From positions 1 to 64,000 of the forward strand of contig JAEUIA010000022.1 of NCBI GenBank assembly GCA_016795245.1: DNA of 64,000 bases, in the 5' to 3' direction. The translations under genes were made by a program, and so were the position numbers. Within the stretch, counting starts at the first letter, position 1; each line of letters begins with the position of its first letter. The DNA is from Planctomycetota bacterium. GTDB taxonomy: Bacteria > Planctomycetota > UBA1135 > GCA-002686595. Positions 25,146-33,911 of the stretch are shown piece after piece. The notes beneath the pieces were generated by a model. It was given only the letters and a program-made list of their open reading frames with translations, ran no database searches and had not been told where the DNA came from.

Positions 25146-26102
25146 CTACTGCTTGCCGCCGCCGAGCGGATTCGAACCCTGCTGCGGCAGCGTGCCGAGG
25201 CCGTCCAGGCCGCGCCCGCCGCCACCGCCGCCGCCGCGCCCGCCGCCGCCTGCGCCAGTCGCGGCGCCGCCGGTTGCGCTCGTCGCGTTGTTCGCCTGGC
25301 CCGGCTGGGCGCCCGCTGCGGGCGCGGTCGGGATCTTCGGCACCGGAATCTCTTCTTCGACGCCGCGCAGGCCCTCGGGAAAGCGGATCACGCGCCGGTA
25401 GGTGAGCGTGCGGCGTTCGCTGGGCAGGATGATCATCTGTTCGTTCACGAGTCGCGGCGCGAGTTCGAGGATCAGCGTCACTTCGATGCGCGCGGGCAGT
25501 CCGATGTGCTCGGCATTGACTTCGGAGCCCCATTCGTCGATCGGCTGCTCGTCGCGGCCGTCGGCGGCGAAGCACTGGATGTCGAAACTCTTCACGCGGT
25601 CGTGCAGGAACATGAACACGCCGTCCTCGAACGGGTCGTCGTCGACGCCGAAGTCTTCGCGCCGGTAGATTTCGAGGAACTGGTCGGAGAATTCCGTGCT
25701 CGGCCGCAGCCTGTAGCCGACCTCGTTGATGTCGGCCTTCACGAAGCGATCGCTGAGATTCGTCAGCGAGAGGCTGTCTGCAGTGGTGACGAAATCGATG
25801 CTGTCGGCGTCCATGCCGAGCAGCACGCGGTTCTTGACGCGCAGGTGGAGTTGTTTCGTGCGGTCGTAGGTGACGACCCCGCGAATGTCGCGCTCGAGCA
25901 GGTCCAGGATCGCAGGGCCCGCGAGTTGCGTCTCTTCGATGTTGTGGATCATGTCGCGCGTGTTGCGCGCGGCCGTCAGGATCTGGGTCATCGAGACCAT
26001 GATCCCGCCCATGATCACCAGAGTGACGAGCACTTCGACGAGCGTGAAACCGGCGCGCCTCGCCGTCTTGGAACCAACCGAGAATCGGATGTTGTGCTTC
26101 AT
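25146..26102 (-). CDS. gspJ: Type II secretion minor pseudopilin, GspJ-like
   Basis: A 318-residue protein. A short basic leader ends at the prepilin cleavage motif ARRAG|FTLVEVLVTL with Glu at +5, followed by the N-terminal pilin helix. Its length, position after gspI, and 'LLERDIRG' after the pilin helix fit GspJ. The C-terminal ~70 residues are low-complexity Ala/Gly/Asn with a Gly/Arg run, unusual for a pseudopilin. The ATG at 26102 overlaps the gspI stop by 4 nt. GspJ would sit at the tip of the periplasmic pseudopilus. Confidence 0.75.
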   Translation of the reverse strand: MKHNIRFSVGSKTARRAGFTLVEVLVTLVIMGGIMVSMTQILTAARNTRDMIHNIEETQLAGPAILDLLERDIRGVVTYDRTKQLHLRVKNRVLLGMDADSIDFVTTADSLSLTNLSDRFVKADINEVGYRLRPSTEFSDQFLEIYRREDFGVDDDPFEDGVFMFLHDRVKSFDIQCFAADGRDEQPIDEWGSEVNAEHIGLPARIEVTLILELAPRLVNEQMIILPSERRTLTYRRVIRFPEGLRGVEEEIPVPKIPTAPAAGAQPGQANNATSATGGAATGAGGGGRGGGGGGGRGLDGLGTLPQQGSNPLGGGKQ

Positions 26103-26656
26103 TTCGCCGTCGTCCCGCTGGTCGTTCCCGCTGTCTTGCTGCTCGAGCTGTCCGCTTCCGTGTCGCCGTAGACCTGTTTCCAGGGGATCCAACGCTCGAG
26201 CACGAGTTCGTTGGGATACTCGGCGTACTTCGGGAAGGTGATCCTGATCTTCACCTTTTCGTAGGGCTCGGGCAGGTCTTCCTCTTCTTTCTGCTTCTGC
26301 AGGTCGAGTTCCTTCTGCGTGCGCGGTTTCCAGGAATCGAAGCCGCCGTTCGGATCGGACTCGACGAAAGCCTCGTCACCGACGACGACGTCGTACACGA
26401 ACGCAGCGTAGCCCTGATCGGAATAGTTGCCCTGCAGACCGAGCTTGATGTCGTCCTGGTACAACCCCGACTCGACCTGGCCGAGCGTGTAGAGCGCGAG
26501 TTCGCGCGCCAGCTTGGAATTGCGCGTGTGTGCTGCCGTGGTCTTGGCGTTGTTCAGACCCTGGAGCACGAGGACGAGCCCGATGCCCACGATCACGATC
26601 GTGACCGCGACCTCAGCCAGCGTGAAACCGCCGCGTGCCTGCTGACGTGCGCGCAT
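26099..26656 (-). CDS. gspI: Type II secretion minor pseudopilin, GspI-like
   Basis: A 185-residue protein with the class III signal ARGG|FTLAEVAVTIVIVGIG (Glu +5). The 'NSKLARELALYTLGQVESG' segment after the pilin helix is typical of GspI. The start codon shares one base with the gspH stop (TGATG). The C terminus is acidic and Ser/Thr-rich. In the known complex GspI nucleates the minor pseudopilin tip with GspJ and GspK. No gspK follows here. Confidence 0.75.
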   Translation of the reverse strand: MRARQQARGGFTLAEVAVTIVIVGIGLVLVLQGLNNAKTTAAHTRNSKLARELALYTLGQVESGLYQDDIKLGLQGNYSDQGYAAFVYDVVVGDEAFVESDPNGGFDSWKPRTQKELDLQKQKEEEDLPEPYEKVKIRITFPKYAEYPNELVLERWIPWKQVYGDTEADSSSSKTAGTTSGTTAK

Positions 26657-27231
26657 CAGCGGAAGTCCGCCTCCTTGGGCGGGGGGCGCGTGTAGACGCC
26701 TTCGTAGTAGTCGATCAGGCCCAAGAGACCCTGGACCTCGATCGTGTAGCGGTTTTCGTAGGGGACCTGGACCAGCACGATGGTGTGCCCCGAGGCGGTT
26801 CCGAGCGCGTCGAAGCGCACGTAGACGATGCCCTTCTTGTACTCGATGCCGTCGATCGTGATCGCCTCGAACCGCACGCTCTTCGGGAGGGGCGTCCACT
26901 GCAAGGCGAGGCGGTCTTCTTCGCCGACGGCCAGGCCGGAACCGTCCACGCGGAACGGCGTCACGACGCGGTGACGATGCTCGTCGAGGTCGTACTGGAT
27001 CTGGAAGGTCGCGTTGCGCGCGATCGCTTCCGAGCGCGTGCCCGACAGCGACGACGAAAGGATGCGCACGGCCGAGTGCAGATCCGACTTGGGCAGAATC
27101 GCGTTCCAGTTGATGCTCACGATCGTGGCGACGAGCGCCAGGATCACGAGCACGCCCATCATCTCGATCAGGCTGAACCCAGCCTGTGCTCGCGCAGCGC
27201 GGCGAGCGGACCGAGGCTGGAAGGATTGCAT
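26656..27231 (-). CDS. gspH: Type II secretion minor pseudopilin, GspH-like
   Basis: A 191-residue prepilin-like protein. The basic leader (RSARRAARAQ) precedes the cleavage site AG|FSLIEMMGVLVILALV. The 'AVRILSSSLSGTRSEAIAR' segment is characteristic of GspH/FimT proteins. The ATG at 27231 places the cleavage site about 18 residues in. An upstream in-frame start would put it implausibly deep. It lies 19 nt after gspG. Confidence 0.75.
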   Translation of the reverse strand: MQSFQPRSARRAARAQAGFSLIEMMGVLVILALVATIVSINWNAILPKSDLHSAVRILSSSLSGTRSEAIARNATFQIQYDLDEHRHRVVTPFRVDGSGLAVGEEDRLALQWTPLPKSVRFEAITIDGIEYKKGIVYVRFDALGTASGHTIVLVQVPYENRYTIEVQGLLGLIDYYEGVYTRPPPKEADFR

Positions 27232-27250
27232 GGTACGTCCGCGCGCTTTT

Positions 27251-27679
27251 TCAGCCGCCGTCAACGATGCTCTGGTAATCGATGTCGGCGTCTTCGCCCT
27301 CACCGCCGAGCGACTTGTCCCGGCCCATCGTGAAGATGCGCGGCTGGGGCTGACCGGGTGACGGCGGCTCGTATTGGTACTCCTCGTTCCACGGATCCTT
27401 GGGGACCTTGGACTGGTTCAGGTAGCGGTGGCCGTTCAAGTCGGGCTGCACCAGGCGCTCGAGGGAGTCGGGGTACTGCCCGTTGTTCGACATCGCGAAC
27501 TGATCCAGGGCGTCCTTGATGACGGTGATGTCGGCCTTGACCTTGGCCTTCTGGCCTTGGAAGAACTTCTGCCAGACGTTGGGCACGACGATCGTCGCCA
27601 GGATGCCGATGATGACGATCACGACCATCATCTCGGCCAGCGTGAAGCCTTTGCGGCGTTGGGTTTGGGAGGTCTTCAT
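27251..27679 (-). CDS. gspG: Type II secretion major pseudopilin
   Basis: A 142-residue protein, the usual GspG size. The leader TSQTQRRKG is followed by FTLAEMMVVIVIIGILATIV with Glu at +5. The conserved GspG features are KAKVKADITVIKDALDQF, the YPDSLERLVQP segment, and the C-terminal DPWNEEYQYEPP with the acidic GGEGEDADID loop associated with calcium binding. GspG polymerises into the periplasmic pseudopilus that drives secretion. The ATG at 27679 was chosen by the leader length. Confidence 0.92.
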   Translation of the reverse strand: MKTSQTQRRKGFTLAEMMVVIVIIGILATIVVPNVWQKFFQGQKAKVKADITVIKDALDQFAMSNNGQYPDSLERLVQPDLNGHRYLNQSKVPKDPWNEEYQYEPPSPGQPQPRIFTMGRDKSLGGEGEDADIDYQSIVDGG

Positions 27680-27732
27680 GTTTCGCACTCGCTTCGGCGC
27701 ATCCACGGCGCCGATCTCAGGTTGATCCAGGC

Positions 27733-28995
27733 CTATTTGACCTGTCCGATCTGCAGGATGGGTAGGACGATCGAAACCACGATGTACCCGACCACAACCG
27801 CCAAAAAGATGATCATGATCGGCTCGATCACGGCGGTCATGCGCTCCGTGGCGATGTCGATCTCCTCGTCGTAGGCGATCGCGACCCGGTCGAGCATCTG
27901 CTCCAGCTCGCCCGATTGCTCGCCTACCGAGACCATGTAGCCTACCAGAGGGGGGAAGGCACCGGTCTGTTTGAGGGGGGTAGCGATGTCCGTACCCTCC
28001 AGGATGCGCACCCGGACGTGCTCGGTGGCGTCCGCGATGACCCGGTTGCCGACGACCTTGCGCGTGATCTCCAGGCTGTTCACGGCTGGGACGCCGCTCT
28101 GGAGCAGCGTCGAGAGGGTGCGCGTGAAGCGCGCCACGGCCTGCTTGCGCATCAGGTCGCCCAGGATCGGGATGCGCAAGACGGTCGTGTCCAGCCAGAG
28201 CCGGCCCTTGTCGGTCTTGTACACGCGCTCCAGGATGAAGAAGACGAGGGCGACGAGCAGGCCGGCGGCCCACCAGTAGTTCTTGAAGAGATCGCTGATG
28301 ACGATCAGGATCCGCGTCGGCGTCGGCAAGGTCTGGCCCTGGTCGAGCAACATCTGCGTGATCTTCGGCACGACGACCGTCATCAGGATGCTGACGACGA
28401 TGAGGCCGATGCCGATCATCATCACCGGATAGGTGAGCGCCGACACGATCTTGCGGCGCAAGGCGCGCTGCGACTGGAGATAGTCCGCCAGACGACGCAA
28501 CACGACGTCCACGTTTCCGGTCGCTTCGCCGGCGCGCACCATGTTCACGTACAGCTCGCCGAACATCGACGGGTGATCGGACAAAGCGTCGGCCAGGGAG
28601 GCACCCTGGTTGATGCGCTCGCGGATCTCGCGGAACATCGTTTCGGTCGAGCGCTGCTCGGCCTGTTCGATCATCGCCTTGAGCGTCTCCGCGAGCGGGA
28701 TGCCCGAAGCCAGGAGCGTGCCCATCTGACGCGTCGCGCCGGTCAGGATCTCGAGGTTGCGCATGCTCGGCGTCGCGCTCGCGGCGCGCTTCCGGCGCAT
28801 GTTCTCGAGGAAGCCGATCTTGACGCCCTTCTTCGTCTTCAGCGAGCGGCGCCCGCCCTTCATCTCGACGATCTCGCTGACGAGCAGGTTCTCGCGCCGC
28901 AGACGTACGCGTGCCTCGCGCGGCGTGTCGGCGTCGATCACGCCGGCTTGCACGGCACCGCCGGGAGCGTAGGCCTTGTACTCGAAGATCGGCAT
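27733..28995 (-). CDS. gspF: Type II secretion inner-membrane platform protein
   Basis: A 420-residue protein of the PilC/GspF family: the N-terminal MPIFEYKAYAPGG is typical, and two T2SSF domains follow (about residues 80-200 and 285-405), each ending in membrane helices; the C-terminal helix is near 385-415. 'SGIPLAETLKAM' and 'SGVPAVNSLEITRKVVGN' mark the two repeats. It is the platform for pseudopilus assembly by GspE. It starts 14 nt after gspE. Confidence 0.93.
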   Translation of the reverse strand: MPIFEYKAYAPGGAVQAGVIDADTPREARVRLRRENLLVSEIVEMKGGRRSLKTKKGVKIGFLENMRRKRAASATPSMRNLEILTGATRQMGTLLASGIPLAETLKAMIEQAEQRSTETMFREIRERINQGASLADALSDHPSMFGELYVNMVRAGEATGNVDVVLRRLADYLQSQRALRRKIVSALTYPVMMIGIGLIVVSILMTVVVPKITQMLLDQGQTLPTPTRILIVISDLFKNYWWAAGLLVALVFFILERVYKTDKGRLWLDTTVLRIPILGDLMRKQAVARFTRTLSTLLQSGVPAVNSLEITRKVVGNRVIADATEHVRVRILEGTDIATPLKQTGAFPPLVGYMVSVGEQSGELEQMLDRVAIAYDEEIDIATERMTAVIEPIMIIFLAVVVGYIVVSIVLPILQIGQVK

Positions 28996-29009
28996 GTGGG
29001 TTCAGCCTG

Positions 29010-30773
29010 TCAGTCGAGATCGAGTTGCGTGACGCGCAGGACTTCGTCCGGTGTCGTTTGTCCGGACATGACCTTCAGACGACCGTCCTCGCGCAGCGTG
29101 ATCATGCCGCGCTCGACCGCGCCGCGCTTCATCTGCGCGGCGGTGGCGTTGTTCATGATCTGCGTGCGCAGCACCTCGTCGATCGGCATGAATTCGTAGA
29201 TCGCGGTCCGGCCGGCGTAGCCCGACTGGAAGCACTCGTCGCAGCCCTTGCCGAAGGCCACGCGCCCGCCCATCTGCTCGGGATCGAGGCCGACCTTGTG
29301 CAGCTTCGCAGCCCATTCGTCGTTGATCGGTCCGTAGGTGTGACAGTGCTTGCAGATCGTGCGCACCAGGCGCTGCGCGATGACGAGCACGAGCGAACTC
29401 GAGACCAGGTACGGTTCGACGCCCTGGTCGACCATGCGCTGGATCGTGCTCGGCGCGTCGTTCGTGTGCACCGTCGAGAACACCAGGTGACCCGTGAGCG
29501 CGGCGCGGATCGCGACTTCGGCCGTCTCGAGGTCGCGGATTTCGCCGACCATCATGACGTCGGGGTCTTGGCGCAGAAACGAGCGCAGACCGTGCGCGAA
29601 AGTCAGGCCCTTCTTGACGTTGACCTGCACCTGGCTGATGCCCGGCAGCGAGTATTCGACCGGGTCTTCGATCGTCAGCACGTTCTTCTGCGTGGTGTCG
29701 ACCTCGCTCATGCCGGCGTAGAGCGTCGTCGTCTTGCCCGAACCGGTCGGACCGGTGACGAGGATGATGCCGTGGCTGTAGTTCAGGTACTCGCGCAGCA
29801 TCGCGAGGTTCTTCGGCGCGAGCCCGATTTCCTCGAGCGTGTAGACCTTGGAGGTCTTGTCCAGGAGACGCATGACGATGCGCTCGCCGTTCGTGGTCGG
29901 CACCGAACTGATACGCACGTCGACCTCGCCGTCGCCGATCTTGATCGTGGCGCGGCCGTCCTGCGGCAGACGACGCTCGGCGATGTCCATCTTGCCCATG
30001 ACCTTGACGCGGCTGACGATGGCGTCCTGCGCTTTGCGCGGGATCGGATCCATGTCGTAGAGGATGCCGTCGATGCGAAAGCGCACCTGCATGCGGTCGG
30101 GGTAGCTCTGGAAGTGCACGTCCGAGGCGCGCAGCTTCAGCGCCTGGAACAGGATCGTGTTGACGAGCTTGATGATCGGCGCCTTGTTGGCGACGTCGAG
30201 CACGTCCTCGCCTTCGTCGATCTGATCGGCGAGACCGGCGAAGTTCCCGTCTTCGGCCACGTCGGCCAGCGCTTCGTCGACGCCGTCCGCCTTGTGGCGG
30301 TACGCGCGACCGAGCAGCGTCGTGATCTCGAAGCGCGGTGCGAGCACCGGATCGATCTCGGCTCCGAGCATCGCCGACAGATCGTCCATCGGGTGCGGCT
30401 GCATCGGTGTGCAGGTCGCGACCTTGAACACGTTGTCGCCCGATGTCTCGAGCGCGACGAGGTTGTAATTGCGCGCGAAGTGCACAGGCACCACGGACAC
30501 GAATTCGGCCGGCACCTGCGTCCCGTCCAGGGACTTGCGGAACTCGAATCCGAGGTGCTTGGCATAGATCGACAGCAGCGTGACTTCGTCGAGGTAGTCC
30601 TTCGCGAGGATCACGCGGTCGAGCGACTCCCCGGACGTCGCCGCGGCGCGCCGACATTCTTCGAGGCGCTCGCGCGAGAGCCCGGCGTCGACGAGCATCT
30701 CACCCAGGCTGCCGACCGCACCCGGTGCCGCAGCCTTCGGTCCGGCCATCGGAGAGTTCGGACCCGAGCTCAT
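29010..30773 (-). CDS. gspE: Type II secretion assembly ATPase
   Basis: A 587-residue ATPase. An N-terminal GspE/PilB domain (about 20-180) binds the inner-membrane platform. The catalytic part contains the Walker A box GPTGSGKTTTLYAG, Asp box VLTIEDPVEY, a Walker B LRQDPDVMMVGEIRD, and a His box TGHLVFSTVHTNDA. A zinc-binding CxxC pair is present (CKHCHTYG and KGCDECF). It powers pseudopilus assembly. The ATG overlaps the gspD stop by 4 nt. Confidence 0.95.
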   Translation of the reverse strand: MSSGPNSPMAGPKAAAPGAVGSLGEMLVDAGLSRERLEECRRAAATSGESLDRVILAKDYLDEVTLLSIYAKHLGFEFRKSLDGTQVPAEFVSVVPVHFARNYNLVALETSGDNVFKVATCTPMQPHPMDDLSAMLGAEIDPVLAPRFEITTLLGRAYRHKADGVDEALADVAEDGNFAGLADQIDEGEDVLDVANKAPIIKLVNTILFQALKLRASDVHFQSYPDRMQVRFRIDGILYDMDPIPRKAQDAIVSRVKVMGKMDIAERRLPQDGRATIKIGDGEVDVRISSVPTTNGERIVMRLLDKTSKVYTLEEIGLAPKNLAMLREYLNYSHGIILVTGPTGSGKTTTLYAGMSEVDTTQKNVLTIEDPVEYSLPGISQVQVNVKKGLTFAHGLRSFLRQDPDVMMVGEIRDLETAEVAIRAALTGHLVFSTVHTNDAPSTIQRMVDQGVEPYLVSSSLVLVIAQRLVRTICKHCHTYGPINDEWAAKLHKVGLDPEQMGGRVAFGKGCDECFQSGYAGRTAIYEFMPIDEVLRTQIMNNATAAQMKRGAVERGMITLREDGRLKVMSGQTTPDEVLRVTQLDLD

Positions 30774-33100
30774 CGATTGCCTTCGTGCGTGGCGGACGCA
30801 CCTCGGTCTTTGGACGCGCGCTCCTCGCTCTTCAGGAGATCTTCGACCTTGGCCGGATCGAGCCCGATCGCCGAGTCCTTGACCTCGCCGCGCTCGGGGC
30901 CGCGGTAGAGCGGGACCTCGAATCCGCGCATGTCGACGCCGGTGGTCTCGCGGCCGAAGGTCGGATCGATCACACGGATGCGCGTCGCACCGATCGCGTC
31001 GGCGGCCGCCAGCTTGCGCTTGTAGGAATACTCGGCCAGGTCGGCGAAGTCATGGTCGCGCATGATGTGTGGCGTCACGAAGAAGTACAGCGTCGTCTTC
31101 GAGCCCGAAGTGCTGTTGCTGCCGAACAGGGCGCCGATGATCGGCAGATCCCCGAAGAAGGGGATCGAGCGCCGCTCCGAGCCCTTGTTGTCGGTGATGA
31201 TGCCGCCGATGACCATCGTGTCGCCGTCCGGCACGTTGATCGTCGTCTGGATCGTGCGCGTCGTGCGCGGCGGCGGGATCGCGCCGCTGACCGAGCCGAG
31301 GAAGTTCGAGACCTCAAGCGAGACCATGAGTCGCAGGTAGTGCGACGCGCTGATCGTGGGGGAGATCTCCATCGTGATCCCGGCCTCGACGTACTCCTTG
31401 AAGTTCGTCTGCGTCTGGTTGCCGACGCCGCCCGTCGCGGTGATCGTCGTGGTCGGCTGTTCATCCTTGGAAGTCACCTTCGCGCTCTTGTTGTTGTTCA
31501 CGAGCACGCTCGGCACGTTCAAGACGTTCGTGTCGCGGCGCGTCTTGAGCGCGTTGATCAAGATCGGCAGCGAGAAATCGTCGCCGCGCAAGATGCCGGC
31601 CGTGATGCCGCCGAGCGGTGTGCCGCCGTCCGCGCCCTGCACGAGGCGGATGTCGGGGATGCCGTCGCTGTTCGTGTCCTGGAAGGTCGAGAGGCCGAAC
31701 GACGACACGCCGAACTGGCCGTTACCGCTGCCCGAGATGTCGGCCAGACCCAATTCGACCGTCAGGTTGTACGAGTCCTGGTCGGACAACTCGACGAGCG
31801 CGGTCTCGATCAGCACTTGTTCCTGGCGCTGGTCGAGGCGCCGGATCAGTTGCAGGATCTCTTCGTAGCGCGAGCGGTTGGCTGCGATCAGGAGCGAGTT
31901 GGTGGACTTGTCGGCCACGACGACGACTTCGTTGCGCGCGGCCGTCGATCCGGTCGCACCCGTGCCGCCGGGCCGGGCCTGACCGCCGGTGCCGGCGCCC
32001 GTGCTGACGCGGCTCGCATTGCGGATGAAGTCGTCGAGCGTCTTGGCCAGTTCCTCGGCGTCGACGTTGTCGAGGCTGTAGGTGTGGTAGGTGCGCTCGC
32101 CCTGGATCACCTCGACGTCGAGGCGCGCGACGAGTTCCTTGATGCGCGGCATGTCCTCGGGCATCGCCATCACGAGCAGCGAGTTCGTGCGCGAATCGAC
32201 CAGGATCTTCGATTCGGCCTGACCTGTTGCGAGCGGCGCGGTCACGCCGGTATTGCTGGCTTGTTGTGCGGTACGCGCTTGCGTGGCGCGCTTGCTGGCG
32301 TCGAGCAGGTCGGCGATCACCTCGGAGATCTCTTCGGCCGAAGCGAACTCGAGCGGCAAGACTTCGAATTCGGGCGAGACCAGATTCGTCACGCTGGAGG
32401 CGTCGTCGACGAACTTCAGCATCCGCACGATCGAAACGACGTTGCTGCCGAAGCCGGTGATGATCAGGCTGTTGCTGTTGCCGACCGGGATGATCTGTTG
32501 CGAGGTCGGATCGGTGAACATCTGCCGCATCGAGTTCGACAGGTCGCGCACGTTCGTGTGCGGCAGGTCGACGACGGTCGTGATCGGAACGGCGGGTTGA
32601 TCGGTGTACTTGTCGAGATCGCTCGCCAACACGTAGACCGCGTCCTTGCGCACGCCGGCTCCGCGGTTGCCTTGCGGCTGCGTCGACTGGATCAGGACGA
32701 CCGCGAGGTGGTCGGGCCCGATCTTCGTGCAGACGTAGTCGTTGATGATCATCATGATCTGGAAGAACGGGTAGAAGTCGCTCTTCGGGATCGTCTTGTT
32801 GCCGTACATGCGCAGCGGCAATCGACCGAGCTGCGCGGCCGTCTCGATCGTGTAGGTGAAGTTGATGCCGGTGACTTCCTGGCACTGCTTCACGAACTGC
32901 TCGAGCGTCAGCGCATCCGCACCGCCGGTCTCGTCGAAATTGAGGACGTAGAAATCGCCCGTCTGCTGGATGTTCGGGACCTTGCCGCCGGCTTGCGCGC
33001 CGCCCGGTTGGGGCTGAGCTTGGGCGGGGCGATTCGGCGCCTGGGCGAGAGCCGGAGAGGCGAGCAGGGCGAGCGCGGCGGCGAAAGCGATCATGAGCAT
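30770..33100 (-). CDS. gspD: Type II secretion outer-membrane secretin
   Basis: A 776-residue secretin with a Sec signal peptide (AFAAALALLASPALA). The periplasmic N-domains span about 30-400, including several 'TNSLLVMAMPEDMPRIKELV' type N1-N3 repeats. The C-terminal secretin domain (about 470-690) ends with the diagnostic FFGDLPIIGALFG and 'TLYFFVTPHIM'. It forms the outer-membrane channel. It is the first gene of the minus-strand D-E-F-G-H-I-J operon. No gspC, K, L, M or prepilin peptidase gene is next to it. Confidence 0.94.
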   Translation of the reverse strand: MLMIAFAAALALLASPALAQAPNRPAQAQPQPGGAQAGGKVPNIQQTGDFYVLNFDETGGADALTLEQFVKQCQEVTGINFTYTIETAAQLGRLPLRMYGNKTIPKSDFYPFFQIMMIINDYVCTKIGPDHLAVVLIQSTQPQGNRGAGVRKDAVYVLASDLDKYTDQPAVPITTVVDLPHTNVRDLSNSMRQMFTDPTSQQIIPVGNSNSLIITGFGSNVVSIVRMLKFVDDASSVTNLVSPEFEVLPLEFASAEEISEVIADLLDASKRATQARTAQQASNTGVTAPLATGQAESKILVDSRTNSLLVMAMPEDMPRIKELVARLDVEVIQGERTYHTYSLDNVDAEELAKTLDDFIRNASRVSTGAGTGGQARPGGTGATGSTAARNEVVVVADKSTNSLLIAANRSRYEEILQLIRRLDQRQEQVLIETALVELSDQDSYNLTVELGLADISGSGNGQFGVSSFGLSTFQDTNSDGIPDIRLVQGADGGTPLGGITAGILRGDDFSLPILINALKTRRDTNVLNVPSVLVNNNKSAKVTSKDEQPTTTITATGGVGNQTQTNFKEYVEAGITMEISPTISASHYLRLMVSLEVSNFLGSVSGAIPPPRTTRTIQTTINVPDGDTMVIGGIITDNKGSERRSIPFFGDLPIIGALFGSNSTSGSKTTLYFFVTPHIMRDHDFADLAEYSYKRKLAAADAIGATRIRVIDPTFGRETTGVDMRGFEVPLYRGPERGEVKDSAIGLDPAKVEDLLKSEERASKDRGASATHEGNR

Positions 33101-33393
33101 TCCAACTGGGCGGTTTGTGGGGCCGGCCGTAGCGCTCTATCCCGTTGATGCACCATGGGTTAGATCCTACGCTCGGGGAGCCGTGTGGCGCGCACTCTAG
33201 GTCCGCGAGATGTAGGAGTCAAACAGGCGAAACAGGGAAAGTAGCACGCCGGCTGAATCGGAGGGTTGGGACGGCGACTGGAGCGAGAACTTCCCCGACA
33301 TCGGTCGCAGCCTGCGATCGGGTCATTCTTTCCTGCCTACGCGCCCGCCCGATTCCCTCCGAGCGTGCGCCATTGTATTCTCGACCGCTCGTC
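33101..33393. other. Divergent intergenic region between gspD and the EIIA gene
   Basis: This stretch separates two divergent operons and should hold promoters for both. I see no convincing gene. TATTCT at 33376-33381 is a possible -10 for the plus-strand gene; it would give an almost leaderless transcript, but no good -35 accompanies it. Confidence 0.4.
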
Positions 33394-33873
33394 ATGCGCC
33401 TCAGCGAACTCTTCCGAGCCGAGGACGTCCTGGTCGGCTTCGCGCCTCCCGACAAGTGGGGAGCGATCCGGCAGATGGTCGATCATCTCGTGCAGCGCGG
33501 CCGTCTCAAGGCCGATGCGGGAGCGGTCATCACCGAAGCGGTGATCGCCCGCGAGCGTTCGATGTCGACCGGGATGGAGCACGGCATCGCCATTCCGCAC
33601 GCAGCCGTCGACGCGGTCGACAGCGTGGTCGCGTGCATGGGCATCGTGGCCGCACCCGAGGGCCTCCCGTTCGAGAGCATCGACGGCAGACCGGCGCGGG
33701 TCGTCGTCCTGCTCGTGATTCCGAAGTCGCAAAAGTTGTTGCACATCCGCACGCTCGCGGACATCGCGCGCGTGCTGCACCGCGATGCGGTGCGCGAGCA
33801 GTTGATCGCCGCCGGCACGAGCGCCGAAGCCTGGGCGGCGCTGGCCGAAGGCGACGCCGCCAAGCGCGGTTGA
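33394..33873 (+). CDS. PTS EIIA domain protein (fructose/mannitol/nitrogen type)
   Basis: A 159-residue single-domain protein of the PTS EIIA type-2 fold. The phosphorylatable histidine is His 69 in MEHGIAIPHAAVDAVD, the family's signature site. 'IDGRPARVVVLLVIPKSQ' and 'HIRTLADIARVLH' are the other conserved stretches. No EIIB or EIIC transporter gene is adjacent, so it more likely has a regulatory role like PtsN than a transport role. The ATG at 33394 gives the usual length. The next gene may overlap its stop (in-frame TTG at 33870). Confidence 0.88.
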   Translation: MRLSELFRAEDVLVGFAPPDKWGAIRQMVDHLVQRGRLKADAGAVITEAVIARERSMSTGMEHGIAIPHAAVDAVDSVVACMGIVAAPEGLPFESIDGRPARVVVLLVIPKSQKLLHIRTLADIARVLHRDAVREQLIAAGTSAEAWAALAEGDAAKRG

Positions 33874-33911
33874 ACTCGACCCTGGTCGTGGGCGCGCGCG
33901 GAAGTCCCTGG

